The notes beneath the pieces are model-generated. The model searched no databases. It was not told the DNA's origin and saw only the letters and a list, made by a program, of their open reading frames with translations. Source: Phoronis australis (lineage: Eukaryota; Phoronida; Phoronidae). From it: a stretch of 64,000 bases of DNA. Shown here in pieces: positions 44,701 through 48,972 of this stretch (positions within the stretch are counted from its first letter, which is position 1; each line of letters starts with the position of its first letter). Both the position numbers and the translations under genes were made by a program. The stretch spans positions 915,931-979,930 of the forward strand of contig NMRA01000097.1 of NCBI GenBank assembly GCA_002633005.1, read 5' to 3'.

Positions 44701-45994
44701 AGTCATAGAGTCTCTAGTACGCATGTAACATCATTTTACTTCAACTACTGAACTTTTTAGTGGGAAAAGATCACCGTAAAGTCAGTTGAACTGATTCTGC
44801 ATGGCACTAAAGACCAACCAGCCCATCTAGCAGCCGTTGGTGGCAAAAGAATTTATAACGAAGATTATAACTCCGTCAAAAATGACCGGGCATTGGTAAG
44901 TATAATTTCACGATCAATATATATAGATTTGCCAGCCAAGGTGAGAGATGTCGAAGTTGAGGCAGATAATTTAAGATGCCTTGGCAGAGATATTGTATTA
45001 GAATAGAAATTACCTGAGCTTTTGACGTAAGTCATAGGACAAATGTGACCTTCGGTTTTTCGAACGGGTTATGCAGTTTTGCAAAATATACTGCTCGTAC
45101 GCATGCTTGTATTTCATTTTATGCTCTCACTTATATATGTGAGTGCATATTGCCGTCATCTCTTTCTGGGCTAGGCGAGGTGCTTTACCCCAACCAAGCA
45201 GCAAGTCAAACCTTTTCGAGTTAACTCAAAGCGTGTAAATCTTTGTTAGGAAGAACTGTACCTGTAATAAAGCCGCCCTTTGTCCAAGAGATAAGAAAGC
45301 GCGTGACCTCATTTTGGAAATCAGGCACATTTTCATGTCTCTCGTTGATGTCGAGAAGGCGAAGCATTTCACATCACGCATCCATGGATATTTGTCCGAT
45401 TTATCAAACTTTCTCATGTCGGAGTTGAACCCACAGCACAGCAGCAATACCTTATTAGCATTTGAAGGACGAATAGAGTAATTCAACCATCTTGTAAAGA
45501 ATTAAACAACAGCAAATGACATGTGAAACTCCAATGCCCGGAAAACGAGGCAGCAAACGTGTTTGGCGGATGTTTACGGAATTGTGGGTAAACACAGCGA
45601 GTGTCGCTGTGTAATCCGGTACGGCCGTGTTATTTCCTTCAGCTTAGGGTTTTTGCATTTGAAACACAAAGGTAATGGTAAGGGCGCTACCTACAGGTGA
45701 TCGGGGGTGAGTGAGGTTGAAGTATGCAAATCAGGTCTACTACACCATGATGTAATTCTGCGCATGTTCCAAGGTAATATGTTTTAGTATGATTTGCATT
45801 AGGCCACAGGAAATTGTGATGTAAACGTCGTCAAGTGCATGAAATAAAATGTCTGTGGCCGTAAAGGTTTAATCAAATTTACCATCCTGTTCATGGCGAG
45901 AATTTTACTTCTTTGTTTGCAGGCGAGGAAAAAAGCTTTGGACAAGGAGGCCATGGAGAAGAAAGTCGAGGAACTATTTTCTGGTTTTCTGTAA
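1569..45994 (+). CDS. PC1/3-like proprotein convertase (subtilisin/kexin type), complete 14-exon gene
   Basis: Calcium-dependent serine endoprotease of the kexin/furin family, expected to cleave prohormones and proneuropeptides after paired basic residues in the regulated secretory pathway. Coding join: 1569-1736, 26416-26520, 34141-34272, 34722-34871, 35576-35652, 35829-35917, 36803-36975, 38139-38351, 39687-39787, 40984-41232, 42355-42506, 43016-43182, 44761-44895, 45923-45994. That gives 1983 bases, or 660 residues plus stop. All 13 introns are GT-AG and phases match throughout. Domains: signal peptide 1-19, prodomain about 27-106, catalytic domain about 120-450, P domain about 460-607, tail 608-660. 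Asp171, His212, Asn313 and Ser386 have exactly the spacing of vertebrate furin and PC1. PC1 rather than PC2 is favoured by Asn (not Asp) at the oxyanion position, the IGSL-x-NHYLF and KRLSDD prodomain motifs, SVHTWGENP, and the YN-x-V-x-NDR motif after the P domain. The model ends soon after the P domain, with no Cys-rich or transmembrane region. Human PC1 is about 90 residues longer. Confidence 0.93.
4431..4640 (-). repeat. tRNA-derived SINE family A, copy 1 (reverse, 5' part unclear)
   Basis: Reverse-complement copy of the element seen at 39081 and 23771. It has a B-box-like motif (GTTCGAGTCCT, read on the minus strand, 4621-4635), then the shared blocks TTGAGCCAGGTCTCTAGCT, AATAAAGCAT, and GCGCACGTCTGGTAAAACGTG. 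The tRNA-like 5' end is degraded. Confidence 0.65.
4817..4917. repeat. Hairpin MITE family D, copy 1
   Basis: Inverted repeat of about 100 bases. The left arm reads GTTCCACCGAGTCAACCGGC and continues into GACATCTGATTGGTT. The right arm is its near-complement, with AACCAATCAGATGTCTTAGC. The same hairpin recurs at 18848, 19805, 51730 and 52020. Confidence 0.7.
5790..5900. repeat. Short interspersed repeat family B, copy 1
   Basis: Shares the block TTATTGTTTTGTAGCTCTGGCCAAA with copies at 17850-17950 and 30530-30620. The preceding bases (about 5720-5790) resemble a degraded tRNA-like head in reverse. Boundaries are uncertain. Confidence 0.4.
6295..6650. other. Cluster of CTCGAG hexamers
   Basis: CTCGAG occurs five times near 6376, 6540, 6565, 6609 and 6641, with CTCGAA variants near 6300 and 6621. 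The clustering in about 350 bases is unlike the surrounding DNA. No gene or known element explains it; it may be a decayed internally repetitive element. Confidence 0.35.
7150..7480 (-). repeat. Dispersed repeat family F, copy 1 (reverse)
   Basis: On the minus strand it shares, with 13555-13800, the order CTCGAATTTTT, GAATTGTGCAT, CGTTTATCCGA-like, GGTGAACCTTTTT-like and GGGGCTCGTTCGA, followed by long C runs. The copies are strongly diverged. The homopolymer C/G tracts at 7219-7257 and 7430-7439 belong to it. Confidence 0.5.
7654..8048. mobile_element. Non-autonomous hAT-type MITE with 8-base target duplication
   Basis: A 395-base element bounded by perfect 14-base terminal inverted repeats: CAGTGCTGTAGTGG at 7654-7667 and its complement at 8035-8048. 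Flanks are an exact 8-base target duplication, GATTACGG at 7646-7653 and 8049-8056. CA-G-start termini with 8-base duplications are diagnostic of hAT elements. The left part holds a subterminal direct repeat (CGTAGGCGCACGTAGGCGCAG, near 7670-7690 and again near 7750-7772). The internal frame 7827-8069 is not a transposase. Confidence 0.85.
8228..8421. repeat. Tandem duplication, 2 x 97 bases
   Basis: The segment starting TAGAACACGTCAAAGCTCAA at 8228 is repeated at 8325 with only one or two substitutions. No known element boundary is visible, so this looks like a recent local duplication. Confidence 0.9.
8712..8782 (+). repeat. Compound microsatellite (TTG)n-(GGT)n
   Basis: About 14 TTG/GTT units change directly to about 8 GGT units. 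The apparent frames across it (polyVal/polyGly, and polyAsn/polyThr on the other strand) are simple-sequence artefacts, not proteins. Confidence 0.95.
9801..9955. mobile_element. TIR element family E, copy 1
   Basis: Ends CAGGGCCGGATCCAG and (reverse complement) CAGTGGCGGGTTTAG, with the family's internal GGGGGCATGGCCCCC palindrome. Flanking pentamers TCACG (9796-9800) and CCACG (9956-9960) differ by one base, as expected of a 5-base target duplication. See copies at 33763, 54127, 58333 and 62503. Confidence 0.75.
10640..10965 (+). repeat. Dispersed repeat family K, copy 1
   Basis: Shares with 15725-16050 the ordered blocks TGACAAAAACGAA, GGTCTCATA, TTTGAGTTGCCG, TTCGGCAACAATTCA and AGAATTCA-C-AT, spread over about 320 bases in both. 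The family is unidentified; identity is moderate. Confidence 0.5.
12692..13490. mobile_element. Foldback-like element with minisatellite core
   Basis: The minisatellite at 12826-13245 sits between arms that are inverted copies of each other. The left arm (12692-12786) contains GTACAATTTAGGTTAACTC and ACTTTTCAAGTAATTGTAG. The right arm (13338-13490), read in reverse, contains GGTACAATTTAAGTTAACTT and ACTTTTCAAGTAATTGTGA, with further copies of the GTACAATT-AGGTTAA motif. Inverted arms built of subrepeats around a tandem core are the structure of foldback-type non-autonomous DNA transposons; assignment to a family is inference. Confidence 0.6.
12826..13245. repeat. Minisatellite, 20 x 21 bases
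   Basis: Exactly 420 bases made of 21-base units related to AGTAACATTGTATTAGTATCC. Two unit types alternate for much of the array (ATTGTATTAGTATCC versus ATAGTATTAGCACCC), giving a 42-base higher-order period. As 21 is a multiple of 3 and the unit has no stop in several frames, long heptapeptide-repeat frames run on both strands; these are very probably not proteins. Confidence 0.95.
13555..13800 (+). repeat. Dispersed repeat family F, copy 2
   Basis: Forward copy of the element at 7150-7480: GGCCTCGAATTTTTAAGAA, GAATTGTGCATTCGTCGAC, TCTGAGGTGAACCTTTTTG, then GGGGACTCGTTCGAACTCC and C-rich sequence. The frame 13620-13841 lies inside it and is not considered a gene. Confidence 0.5.
15258..15670. 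mobile_element. TIR element family B, copy 1
   Basis: About 410 bases with ends resembling CCGGTTGCATGAAACAG: CCGTTGTATGAAACT at 15261 and, at 15651-15667, the complementary CTGTTTCGTGCAATCGG. Internal blocks (GCATCAAAGCCAAGAATTG, GTCCCTATTTGGAACTG, AAGTAGGGA) are shared with copies at 25715, 43453 and 53073, which lie in the opposite orientation. No transposase is encoded. Confidence 0.6.
15725..16050 (+). repeat. Dispersed repeat family K, copy 2
   Basis: Second copy of the repeat at 10640-10965, with the clearest shared block being TTTGAGTTGCCG-TC-ATTCGGCAACAATTCA. It lies just downstream of a family B element. Confidence 0.5.
16490..16668. mobile_element. TIR MITE family C, copy 1
   Basis: A 179-base element with perfect 14-base inverted ends, AATTGACCTATCGC at 16490-16503 and GCGATAGGTCAATT at 16655-16668. 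Internal blocks GACCAATTAGAACGCAGCAT and TTACCCGACAAACAACACGT are shared with the copy at 44113. No clear target duplication is visible, apart from short AT-rich flanks. Confidence 0.75.
17830..17950. repeat. Short interspersed repeat family B', copy 2
   Basis: Shares GGCGATTTGTGACAAAATC, ATTGTTTTATAGCCATGGCC and AAAACTAATAA with 30515-30620 and, more weakly, with 5790-5900. Confidence 0.45.
18002..18958. repeat. Large tandem duplication, copy A (957 bases)
   Basis: Begins ATGTTTAAATACGCGTTGTG and ends AACCTGCGAAGACAAT. It is about 99% identical to copy B, with roughly ten substitutions and one A-run indel. It includes a hairpin MITE (18848-18946). The open frames on the minus strand inside both copies are unrecognised and probably chance. 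Confidence 0.95.
18848..18946. repeat. Hairpin MITE family D, copy 2 (in duplication copy A)
   Basis: Left arm GGGGTCAACCAGCTAAGAGA and TCTGATCGGTT; right arm GCCGGTTGACCCGGCAGAAC. More diverged than the copies at 4817 and 51730. Confidence 0.55.
18959..18959. other. Single N at the junction of the tandem copies
   Basis: The only ambiguous base in the region falls exactly between copy A and copy B, which suggests a joined or filled assembly gap. Confidence 0.9.
18960..19915. repeat. Large tandem duplication, copy B (956 bases)
   Basis: Second copy of 18002-18958, followed by unique sequence from 19916. It contains its own hairpin MITE at 19805-19903. Divergence of about 1% fits either a recent duplication or two haplotypes retained in series. 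Confidence 0.95.
19805..19903. repeat. Hairpin MITE family D, copy 3 (in duplication copy B)
   Basis: Same element as 18848-18946, duplicated with its surroundings rather than inserted independently. Confidence 0.55.
21238..21367. mobile_element. Harbinger-like hairpin MITE with TAA target duplication
   Basis: A 130-base element with inverted ends CATGGGCGGCGCA and TGCGCCGCCCATG, flanked by TAA at 21235-21237 and 21368-21370. Three-base TWA duplications are typical of PIF/Harbinger elements. Inside, the block CTAGCACTGAAAAAAGTGGGG is directly repeated with variation, and a diverged GTGGTGCACCGCC lies in the middle. The minus-strand frame 21203-21742 runs through it and is not taken as a gene. 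Confidence 0.6.
23771..23985 (+). repeat. tRNA-derived SINE family A, copy 2
   Basis: Has a B box GGGTTGGAGTCCC (23818-23830) preceded by a diverged tRNA-like GATAAGCGTCCGC block. It continues with TTGAATCAGGTCCCTAGCTC, TTCAGCTCGGTTTTAAC, GGTGATCAGTTCAATGGGCC and GCACGTCTGGTACAAC, all shared with the copy at 39081. Confidence 0.75.
25715..25932. mobile_element. TIR element family B, copy 2 (partial)
   Basis: Retains the right end GGACTGTTTTATGCAACCGG (25910-25929) and internal blocks GGGCTCAGTTTT and GAGGAGCTCACAATTTA. The other end is not evident, so the copy is truncated or strongly diverged. Confidence 0.5.
25993..26138. repeat. Hairpin MITE family H, copy 1
   Basis: Inverted arms CGTTCAGTAACGCTAGGACC and, at the other end, GGTCCTGGCGTTACTGAACG. 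The outer sequence GAACGCACGCCAG at the right end is shared with the element ending near 48972. It lies about 300 bases upstream of convertase exon 2. Confidence 0.6.
26416..26520 (+). CDS. PC1-like convertase exon 2: second half of prodomain
   Basis: Encodes residues 57-91 and follows a good acceptor (ttcattacag). It starts [13 protein letters not shown], where human PC1 has a nearly identical motif. It then carries the internal prodomain cleavage site PARSKR (residues 72-77) and KRLSDDPR. Donor gtaagt at 26521, phase 0. It is small and isolated between two very long introns, so it is easily missed by ORF scanning; the family match and phase make it secure. Confidence 0.93.
26681..27720 (-). 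pseudogene. 5'-truncated L2/CR1-type non-LTR retrotransposon, decayed
   Basis: The minus strand encodes the C-terminal part of a LINE reverse-transcriptase polyprotein. Around 27590-27660 a frame reads [12 protein letters not shown], the conserved region after the RT palm. Further on come [29 protein letters not shown] and [21 protein letters not shown]-like motifs. The end is a C[15 protein letters not shown] zinc-knuckle-like motif (frame 26820-27104). Frameshifts (for example near 27165) and stops break it. On the minus strand it ends in a short AT-rich repeated tail (26681-26706, based on ATTAGT/ATTT), typical of these LINEs. Confidence 0.8.
30515..30620. repeat. Short interspersed repeat family B', copy 3
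   Basis: Blocks TTGGCGATTTGTAATAAGATC and GTTTATAGCTCCGGTCAAAACTAGTAA match 17830-17950. A tRNA-like sequence with a reverse B box (GGATCGAACTGAC, near 30372) lies about 150 bases upstream and may be its head or a separate SINE. Confidence 0.45.
31192..31315. repeat. Diverged hairpin repeat, related to family H
   Basis: Arms GTTCAATAACGC and GCTATTGAAC bound about 120 bases. The central CACGTGATTTTGTCTA resembles CACGTGACTTTGGCTA of the copy at 25993. Confidence 0.4.
32165..32466. repeat. Tandem duplication, 2 x 150 bases
   Basis: The segment CACACTGGCCTATAACGTTA at 32169 recurs 150 bases later, and the two units are nearly identical down to TTAATAGTACAAATCT. No mobile-element boundary is seen. 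Confidence 0.9.
33142..33582. mobile_element. TIR MITE family J
   Basis: About 440 bases between ATACCGTAATGTC (33142-33154) and the exact complement GACATTACGGTAT (33570-33582). TA dinucleotides flank the inner CCGTAATGTC ends. The interior is non-coding with a C run at 33447-33455. TA flanks suggest a Tc1/mariner-like source; this is inference from one copy. Confidence 0.6.
33763..34014. mobile_element. TIR element family E, copy 2, perfect 5-base target duplication
   Basis: Left end CAGACTAGGCGGATCTACGG, right end (complement) CAGTGGCAGATCTA. It is flanked on both sides by GATCC (33758-33762 and 34015-34019). Long C runs mark both inner shoulders, as in the other copies. It ends only about 125 bases before convertase exon 3. 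Confidence 0.75.
34141..34272 (+). CDS. PC1-like convertase exon 3: prodomain end and activation site
   Basis: Encodes residues 92-135 after the acceptor ttttttcaag. Begins [15 protein letters not shown], the hallmark end of the kexin-family prodomain; autocatalytic cleavage is expected after Arg106 of RVRVKR. The mature enzyme then starts [12 protein letters not shown] and continues [11 protein letters not shown], the conserved N-terminal motif of the catalytic domain. Donor gtacgt at 34273, phase 0. Confidence 0.95.
34722..34871 (+). CDS. PC1-like convertase exon 4: catalytic aspartate
   Basis: Encodes residues 136-185. [20 protein letters not shown] contains the catalytic Asp171 (first Asp of DDGLE), followed by [10 protein letters not shown], which also contributes to substrate and calcium sites in the family. 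Acceptor catcgtttcag, donor gtaagc, phase 0 on both sides. Confidence 0.96.
35576..35652 (+). CDS. PC1-like convertase exon 5
   Basis: Encodes residues 186-210 and two bases of 211. [20 protein letters not shown] matches the conserved calcium-binding loop before the catalytic His. Acceptor tgccattgtag, donor gtgagt, phase 2. Confidence 0.95.
35829..35917 (+). CDS. PC1-like convertase exon 6: catalytic histidine
   Basis: Completes Lys211 and encodes residues 212-240 plus one base. [15 protein letters not shown] carries catalytic His212, then [13 protein letters not shown], the conserved strand of the specificity pocket. Acceptor ttttcattcag, donor gtgagt, phase 1. Confidence 0.96.
36165..36240. 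repeat. Short dispersed repeat shared with 40030
   Basis: TTGAGCATACTCTCGAAACATTAG followed by TTTCACTCACGTGAT resembles TCGAGCATACTCGCGAAACA and TTTCACTCGTTTGAT near 40033-40070. It lies in intron 6. Confidence 0.35.
36803..36975 (+). CDS. PC1-like convertase exon 7
   Basis: Completes Gly241 and encodes residues 242-298. [14 protein letters not shown] is followed by [20 protein letters not shown] and PGRLASKAF, among the most conserved blocks of PC1. A potential N-glycosylation site NHT lies just before YVDIYSAS. Acceptor tcattttag, donor gtgagt, phase 0. Confidence 0.96.
37900..37995 (+). repeat. Dispersed repeat shared with 50470-50565
   Basis: TTTCGCAAGTATGCTTACCG, CAAAATGACGGCTA and GTGGTCGGTGAGGTTGGAAT match TTTCGCGAGTATGTTCGAGA, CAAAATGTCAGCCA and TTGGTCGGTGAGGTTGGAGT downstream. 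Located in intron 7. Confidence 0.5.
38139..38351 (+). CDS. PC1-like convertase exon 8: oxyanion-hole asparagine
   Basis: Encodes residues 299-369. [17 protein letters not shown] includes oxyanion Asn313; PC2 enzymes have Asp here, which argues against PC2. [32 protein letters not shown] and [11 protein letters not shown] follow, as in PC1. Acceptor gtttgaag, donor gtaagt, phase 0. Confidence 0.96.
39081..39320 (+). repeat. tRNA-derived SINE family A, copy 3 (best preserved)
   Basis: Starts GTGGCCTGGTTGATAAGTGC, an A-box-like motif, with B box GGGTTCGAGTCCC at 39124-39136. Then CCTTGAGCCAGGTTTCTAGC, CTCAGCTCGGTTTTAACCAC, AATATTAATAAAGCAT and GCACGTCTGGTACAACGTG, ending in a TA-rich tail. Pol III box spacing supports a tRNA-derived SINE. 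Located in intron 8. Confidence 0.8.
39687..39787 (+). CDS. PC1-like convertase exon 9: catalytic serine
   Basis: Encodes residues 370-402 plus two bases of 403. [20 protein letters not shown] carries catalytic Ser386 (GTSAAAP), followed by [12 protein letters not shown]. Acceptor cattttttaag, donor gtaagt, phase 2. The preceding 31 codons of the open frame are intronic. Confidence 0.96.
39942..40120. repeat. Hairpin repeat related to family H
   Basis: Ends GCTCCGTTCCGTAGAC and, complementary, GTCTACGGAGCAC bound about 175 bases. The interior contains AACCTTACC/GTAAGGTT short inverted blocks and TTCGAGCATACTCGCGAAAC. Located in intron 9. Confidence 0.5.
40984..41232 (+). CDS. PC1-like convertase exon 10: end of catalytic domain, start of P domain
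   Basis: Completes Asn403 and encodes residues 404-485 plus two bases. [16 protein letters not shown] is the conserved helix after the active serine. [20 protein letters not shown] and [15 protein letters not shown] follow, then [12 protein letters not shown] opens the P domain. Acceptor cacatttcag, donor gtaagc, phase 2. The frame upstream of 40984 is intronic. Confidence 0.95.
41716..41738. other. Assembly gap, 23 N
   Basis: Run of N in a C/T-rich part of intron 10, probably a low-complexity sequencing gap. Other single N bases are at 2044 and 54871. Confidence 1.
42355..42506 (+). CDS. PC1-like convertase exon 11: P domain with RRGD motif
   Basis: Completes Leu486 and encodes residues 487-536 plus one base. 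[20 protein letters not shown] carries the RRGD motif at residues 524-527, conserved in furin/PC family P domains. [10 protein letters not shown] follows. Acceptor tttgttaattacag, donor gtagcg (weaker but phase-compatible), phase 1. Confidence 0.94.
43016..43182 (+). CDS. PC1-like convertase exon 12: P domain core
   Basis: Completes Gly537 and encodes residues 538-592. [12 protein letters not shown] is followed by [19 protein letters not shown], the signature of the P domain in PC1. Between GENPRG and the conserved Trp there is an insertion of about seven residues (LDGKELG region) compared with vertebrate PC1. Acceptor gttcatccag, donor gtatgt, phase 0. The frame before 43016 is intronic. Confidence 0.95.
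43453..43853. mobile_element. TIR element family B, copy 3
   Basis: Ends CTCGGTTGCACGAGACAG and, complementary, CTGTTTCATGGAACCGG. Shares ATCCAAATAGGGACT, TTATGCTGTTTTAGTTTAAT and TTTTTGGCTTTGATGCA with the copy at 15258, inverted relative to it. Lies in intron 12. Confidence 0.6.
44113..44290. mobile_element. TIR MITE family C, copy 2
   Basis: Left end CTGACCTATCGCCAGGATTT; internal GACCAATCAGAACGCAGCAT and TTACCCGACAAACAACACGT as at 16490. The right end (GTTTGTGATAGATAAATT) is mutated. Lies in intron 12. Confidence 0.7.
44761..44895 (+). CDS. PC1-like convertase exon 13: end of P domain and linker
   Basis: Encodes residues 593-637. [16 protein letters not shown] is the terminal strand of the P domain. 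The following [16 protein letters not shown] parallels the YTSYN-x-V-x-ND motif just after the P domain in vertebrate PC1, which supports PC1 rather than furin. Acceptor gaactttttag, donor gtaagt, phase 0. Confidence 0.93.
45923..45994 (+). CDS. PC1-like convertase exon 14: charged C-terminal tail and stop
   Basis: Encodes residues 638-660, then [22 protein letters not shown] followed by SGFL is predicted helical, with one charged and one hydrophobic face. Such amphipathic C-terminal helices sort PC1/PC2 to secretory granules in vertebrates; the same role here is inference. Acceptor ctttgtttgcag. The tail is short, so alternative downstream 3' exons cannot be excluded. Confidence 0.85.
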   Translation, partial: ARKKALDKEAMEKKVEELFSGFL

Positions 45995-46021
45995 AGACGC
46001 AGTCTCTTCAAATCTAAGAAA

Positions 46022-46027
46022 AATAAA
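46022..46027 (+). terminator. Candidate polyadenylation signal (AATAAA), proximal
   Basis: 27 bases past the stop codon, within AAATAAATAA. Its closeness to the stop makes it a weak candidate. Confidence 0.3.
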
Positions 46028-47154
46028 TAACAACCTGCTATGGGTTCCGTTGTCATCACATGATGTGAATTGTTTGGTGCTCTATAATCTATTTTTGTAA
46101 TAATGCAAAGTGAGCAAGAGGCCTACCGTTTACATTTCATTTTGCACTTATTTTTGTTTGGTTATAACGTCATTCGTGCTGTCCATGCCCACCTGTTTGC
46201 GGAGCAAAAATTTTAAAAGTCAGTGCAAATTTTGAACCAATACAGAGCGTGCTTCCTCATGAAATGTACATACCATTCCGAGTTTGCGTGACTTAAGAAG
46301 CAAAATGTTTTTGACACGTACAATTGTTGCATGGATGTAGAGGGTTTTTGCATATAACGCCGTAATTAAAATATTTCACTTACAATTAAATGGTGCTAAG
46401 TTAGTCTTATTTTCTGAATTATTAGTTGTCTATTTAAAATGAGTTTTGTGTGCTTATGACCTGTTATTATAAATTATCCACGTCATAGTGGCGTGTGTGA
46501 TGTACTTCGGGCCGGGTTATGCAATACTCAACTGTAACTCAATTGAGCGACAAAAGGGGGCGAACTGATCGCCCTTGATAGTCGTTGAGTCTAGGATCGA
46601 AGCATCGTGGCAAATTCCCCGCCATGGGAACTGTCGTAGCTCCGGGTGGGAGGCGCAAGGTTGCAAGTCACGCTGTTGATTGCGGGAGATGGAATTGAAA
46701 TTGTTGATTACTGTTTCGTTTCGTGAACGAAATTCACCCCTGGTGTCGATCTGGGGAATCGGCAGTTCTAAATGGTGGCCAACTGGTAAACAAAACAAAT
46801 GGGATAGGGGTGTCACCATTATGTTCCAGCCTGTGTTACTAGAATGCCAAGCCCCCTCTCACGAATGCTTCTGGCTACTCCAGTCTTCTATTTATGTCAG
46901 ATTTTCGGTTGCGTCTACGTAAGCCACAAACTGGGAGGTAGACATTTTTGTTGACCAAATAGGTGCATTGATAAGCTTGGTATCGGGATATATTCTGCTA
47001 TTGTAACGTTAATTTCTTATCTTTTGAGTTTTTGTGAGTTTGCCATCGGCTCTCAGGTGCAAGGTTAGTCAATGTTTTCTGTGATATCTACAATGGGCGT
47101 GTAATGATATTGGTAAAGATCCAACAATTTCCATTCCATTCATTATTTTTGCGA

Positions 47155-47160
47155 AATAAA
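47155..47160 (+). terminator. Candidate polyadenylation signal (AATAAA), distal
   Basis: About 1.16 kb past the stop, after a T-rich 3' region. A 3' UTR of this length would be ordinary for this type of gene. Not provable from genomic sequence. Confidence 0.35.
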
Positions 47161-48843
47161 CACACTGAGAGAAGTACGACTTTGTGATTTCTTCGGTCCT
47201 TTAACAGTAACCATGTTGACATTTGGATCCTAACACATTTACAGAGTGCTATTGATTACAGCAATCCAGAGAATAATGTTTGTCAAAGAATTTCATTATA
47301 CAATCTAAATCGTCACTGTAGTGATTGTGCAGCTCCATCTCATAAACTATCACGTGCACAGTGCCATGTTAAATTTCCGATAGAGCTCGCCCTGGCACTG
47401 TCTACGAGGCATGTCCAATAAGGACACCAATGCATGTTGCAACACGAGTTAGGCACTGAAGAACGCTGTTCTTCACATACGAACACTACATGTACATGTA
47501 AACTCAATTCATTAACTCACGAGCTCGTCACAAGCGGATTCACAAGCGTTTTTTACGCGTTCAAAAAGCATAGCTCACGAACGCGACAGCCTAAGGATCA
47601 CAAATGAAGTTCTGGCACCTACAAACATGACCCAAGGACTCTTCGAAGCTCACCCAGGGTGGTGTGAACGAGTACTTTCGACGTAATCGAGAAATAATTT
47701 GGCTCAGTAAGATTTTGTTTATTAAGTATACCAGACCCGGATTTGGTCCATTAACAGGTGTAAATTGCCACTTGTTAATCGAATTCTTTAAATTACAAGT
47801 AATGTTCTATTAACGTTATCTATATACCAAAGTTTGAAGCAAACTTTAAAATTCTTTTCAAAGTCTTGTAAACGAACAAGCGTGACTGACGCTTTAGACG
47901 AGTTCTAACCCTTAGAAAGACCCCTTAAAAACAGAAAATCCAGCTTATGGTACAGTGCCTTGATTGAACAATGGTGCTAGAGAAGCATTAGCAGGTGACA
48001 TAACACGCCTTTAGTAAAAAACAGAAAAATGACATTTTAAAAATTGCAATAATTATTTTACGTACATCTTTTTAATAGGAAAGCAAAAAGTGATAGAAAA
48101 TTACAGCAAAATATCATGAGATGGAATTTAAACTAATCTAAAACCTCTTTGTCGTCAGATTGCACGGCGAAAGCTTGCAATAGTTTTTTATGTTTGTCAA
48201 TGGATGTGTGGCCGTGAGCCGTGCTTCTTGGGTGCATAAACCATGTTTTAATTGATGAGCTAACGACAAATTACGGTACTCTGCAGACACGACATCTACA
48301 CACGGGATTAGGCTTTGGGAACCTGGTAAGTGTGTTATTGACGGGGACAGAAAAATGGGATTGAGGGGCACGGGTAAAAAATGTTTAAGACAGGAATGGT
48401 CGTTCTGGATTTGTAAGTAGCGTTACTAAGCGGCAACTTCCTGTAATTTGGGACTGCGAATTTTTGGTGGATACCTCCATGAACAAGGGATGTTTCTATG
48501 TCGTTCAGGTAAGTCTCGTAGGGTTAATGATTGTAAAACATTGCAAATTTCTTCGAAAACTTTAGATTACCGAAGCCGATACTCGAGAGCCACCATGTTT
48601 TAGGATTAGATGAATTTCAAGTAGAACTGGGTCGCTGCAGCTACGTACGCACACGCGCACGCACGCACACTCACACACACAAATGCACACCACATTTATT
48701 CCAGAAATGGCTAACCAGTCATTCCAAATATCTGCCCCATCAATACGGCGAATTGATTTCATCAGCTACACTGGTGTCGTTTTTTCAAATACATTGTGAT
48801 GCGGTTGTCTGCTCGCAAATATCCACTGACATCAAGCCTGTGA

Positions 48844-48972
48844 TCCATAGACGTAAGAACCCGCCAAGGAAGCTTCTGTTATCCCGTGCTTCTCTTGTAA
48901 TACATGGCGATATCTCGTGTTGAGTGATCTTGCGTTTACGAGAGGTTCTCACGTCTACGGAACGCACGCCAG
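48844..48972. repeat. Hairpin MITE family H, copy 2
   Basis: Left arm ATAGACGTAAGAACC, right arm GGTTCTCACGTCTACGGAAC, ending in ACGCACGCCAG as at 26138. The interior includes GCGATATCTCGTG, resembling GCGATATCTCACG near 8559. Confidence 0.55.

Larger units (their letters stand above)
34273..45922. other. Introns 3-13 of the PC1-like gene
   Basis: Sizes are 449, 704, 176, 885, 1163, 1335, 1196, 1122, 509, 1578 and 1027 bases. Intron 7 holds a repeat shared with 50.5 kb, intron 8 a SINE (39081-39320), and intron 9 a hairpin repeat. Intron 10 has a 23-base N gap in C/T-rich sequence. Intron 12 contains two TIR elements (43453 and 44113). In introns 3-6, 11 and 13 I see nothing beyond splice signals and short AT-rich tracts. 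Confidence 0.85.

Noticed and set aside
46517-46922. Overlapping frames near the 3' UTR considered as an extra convertase exon or separate gene.
   Set aside because: No homology, and the convertase has a good stop at 45994.
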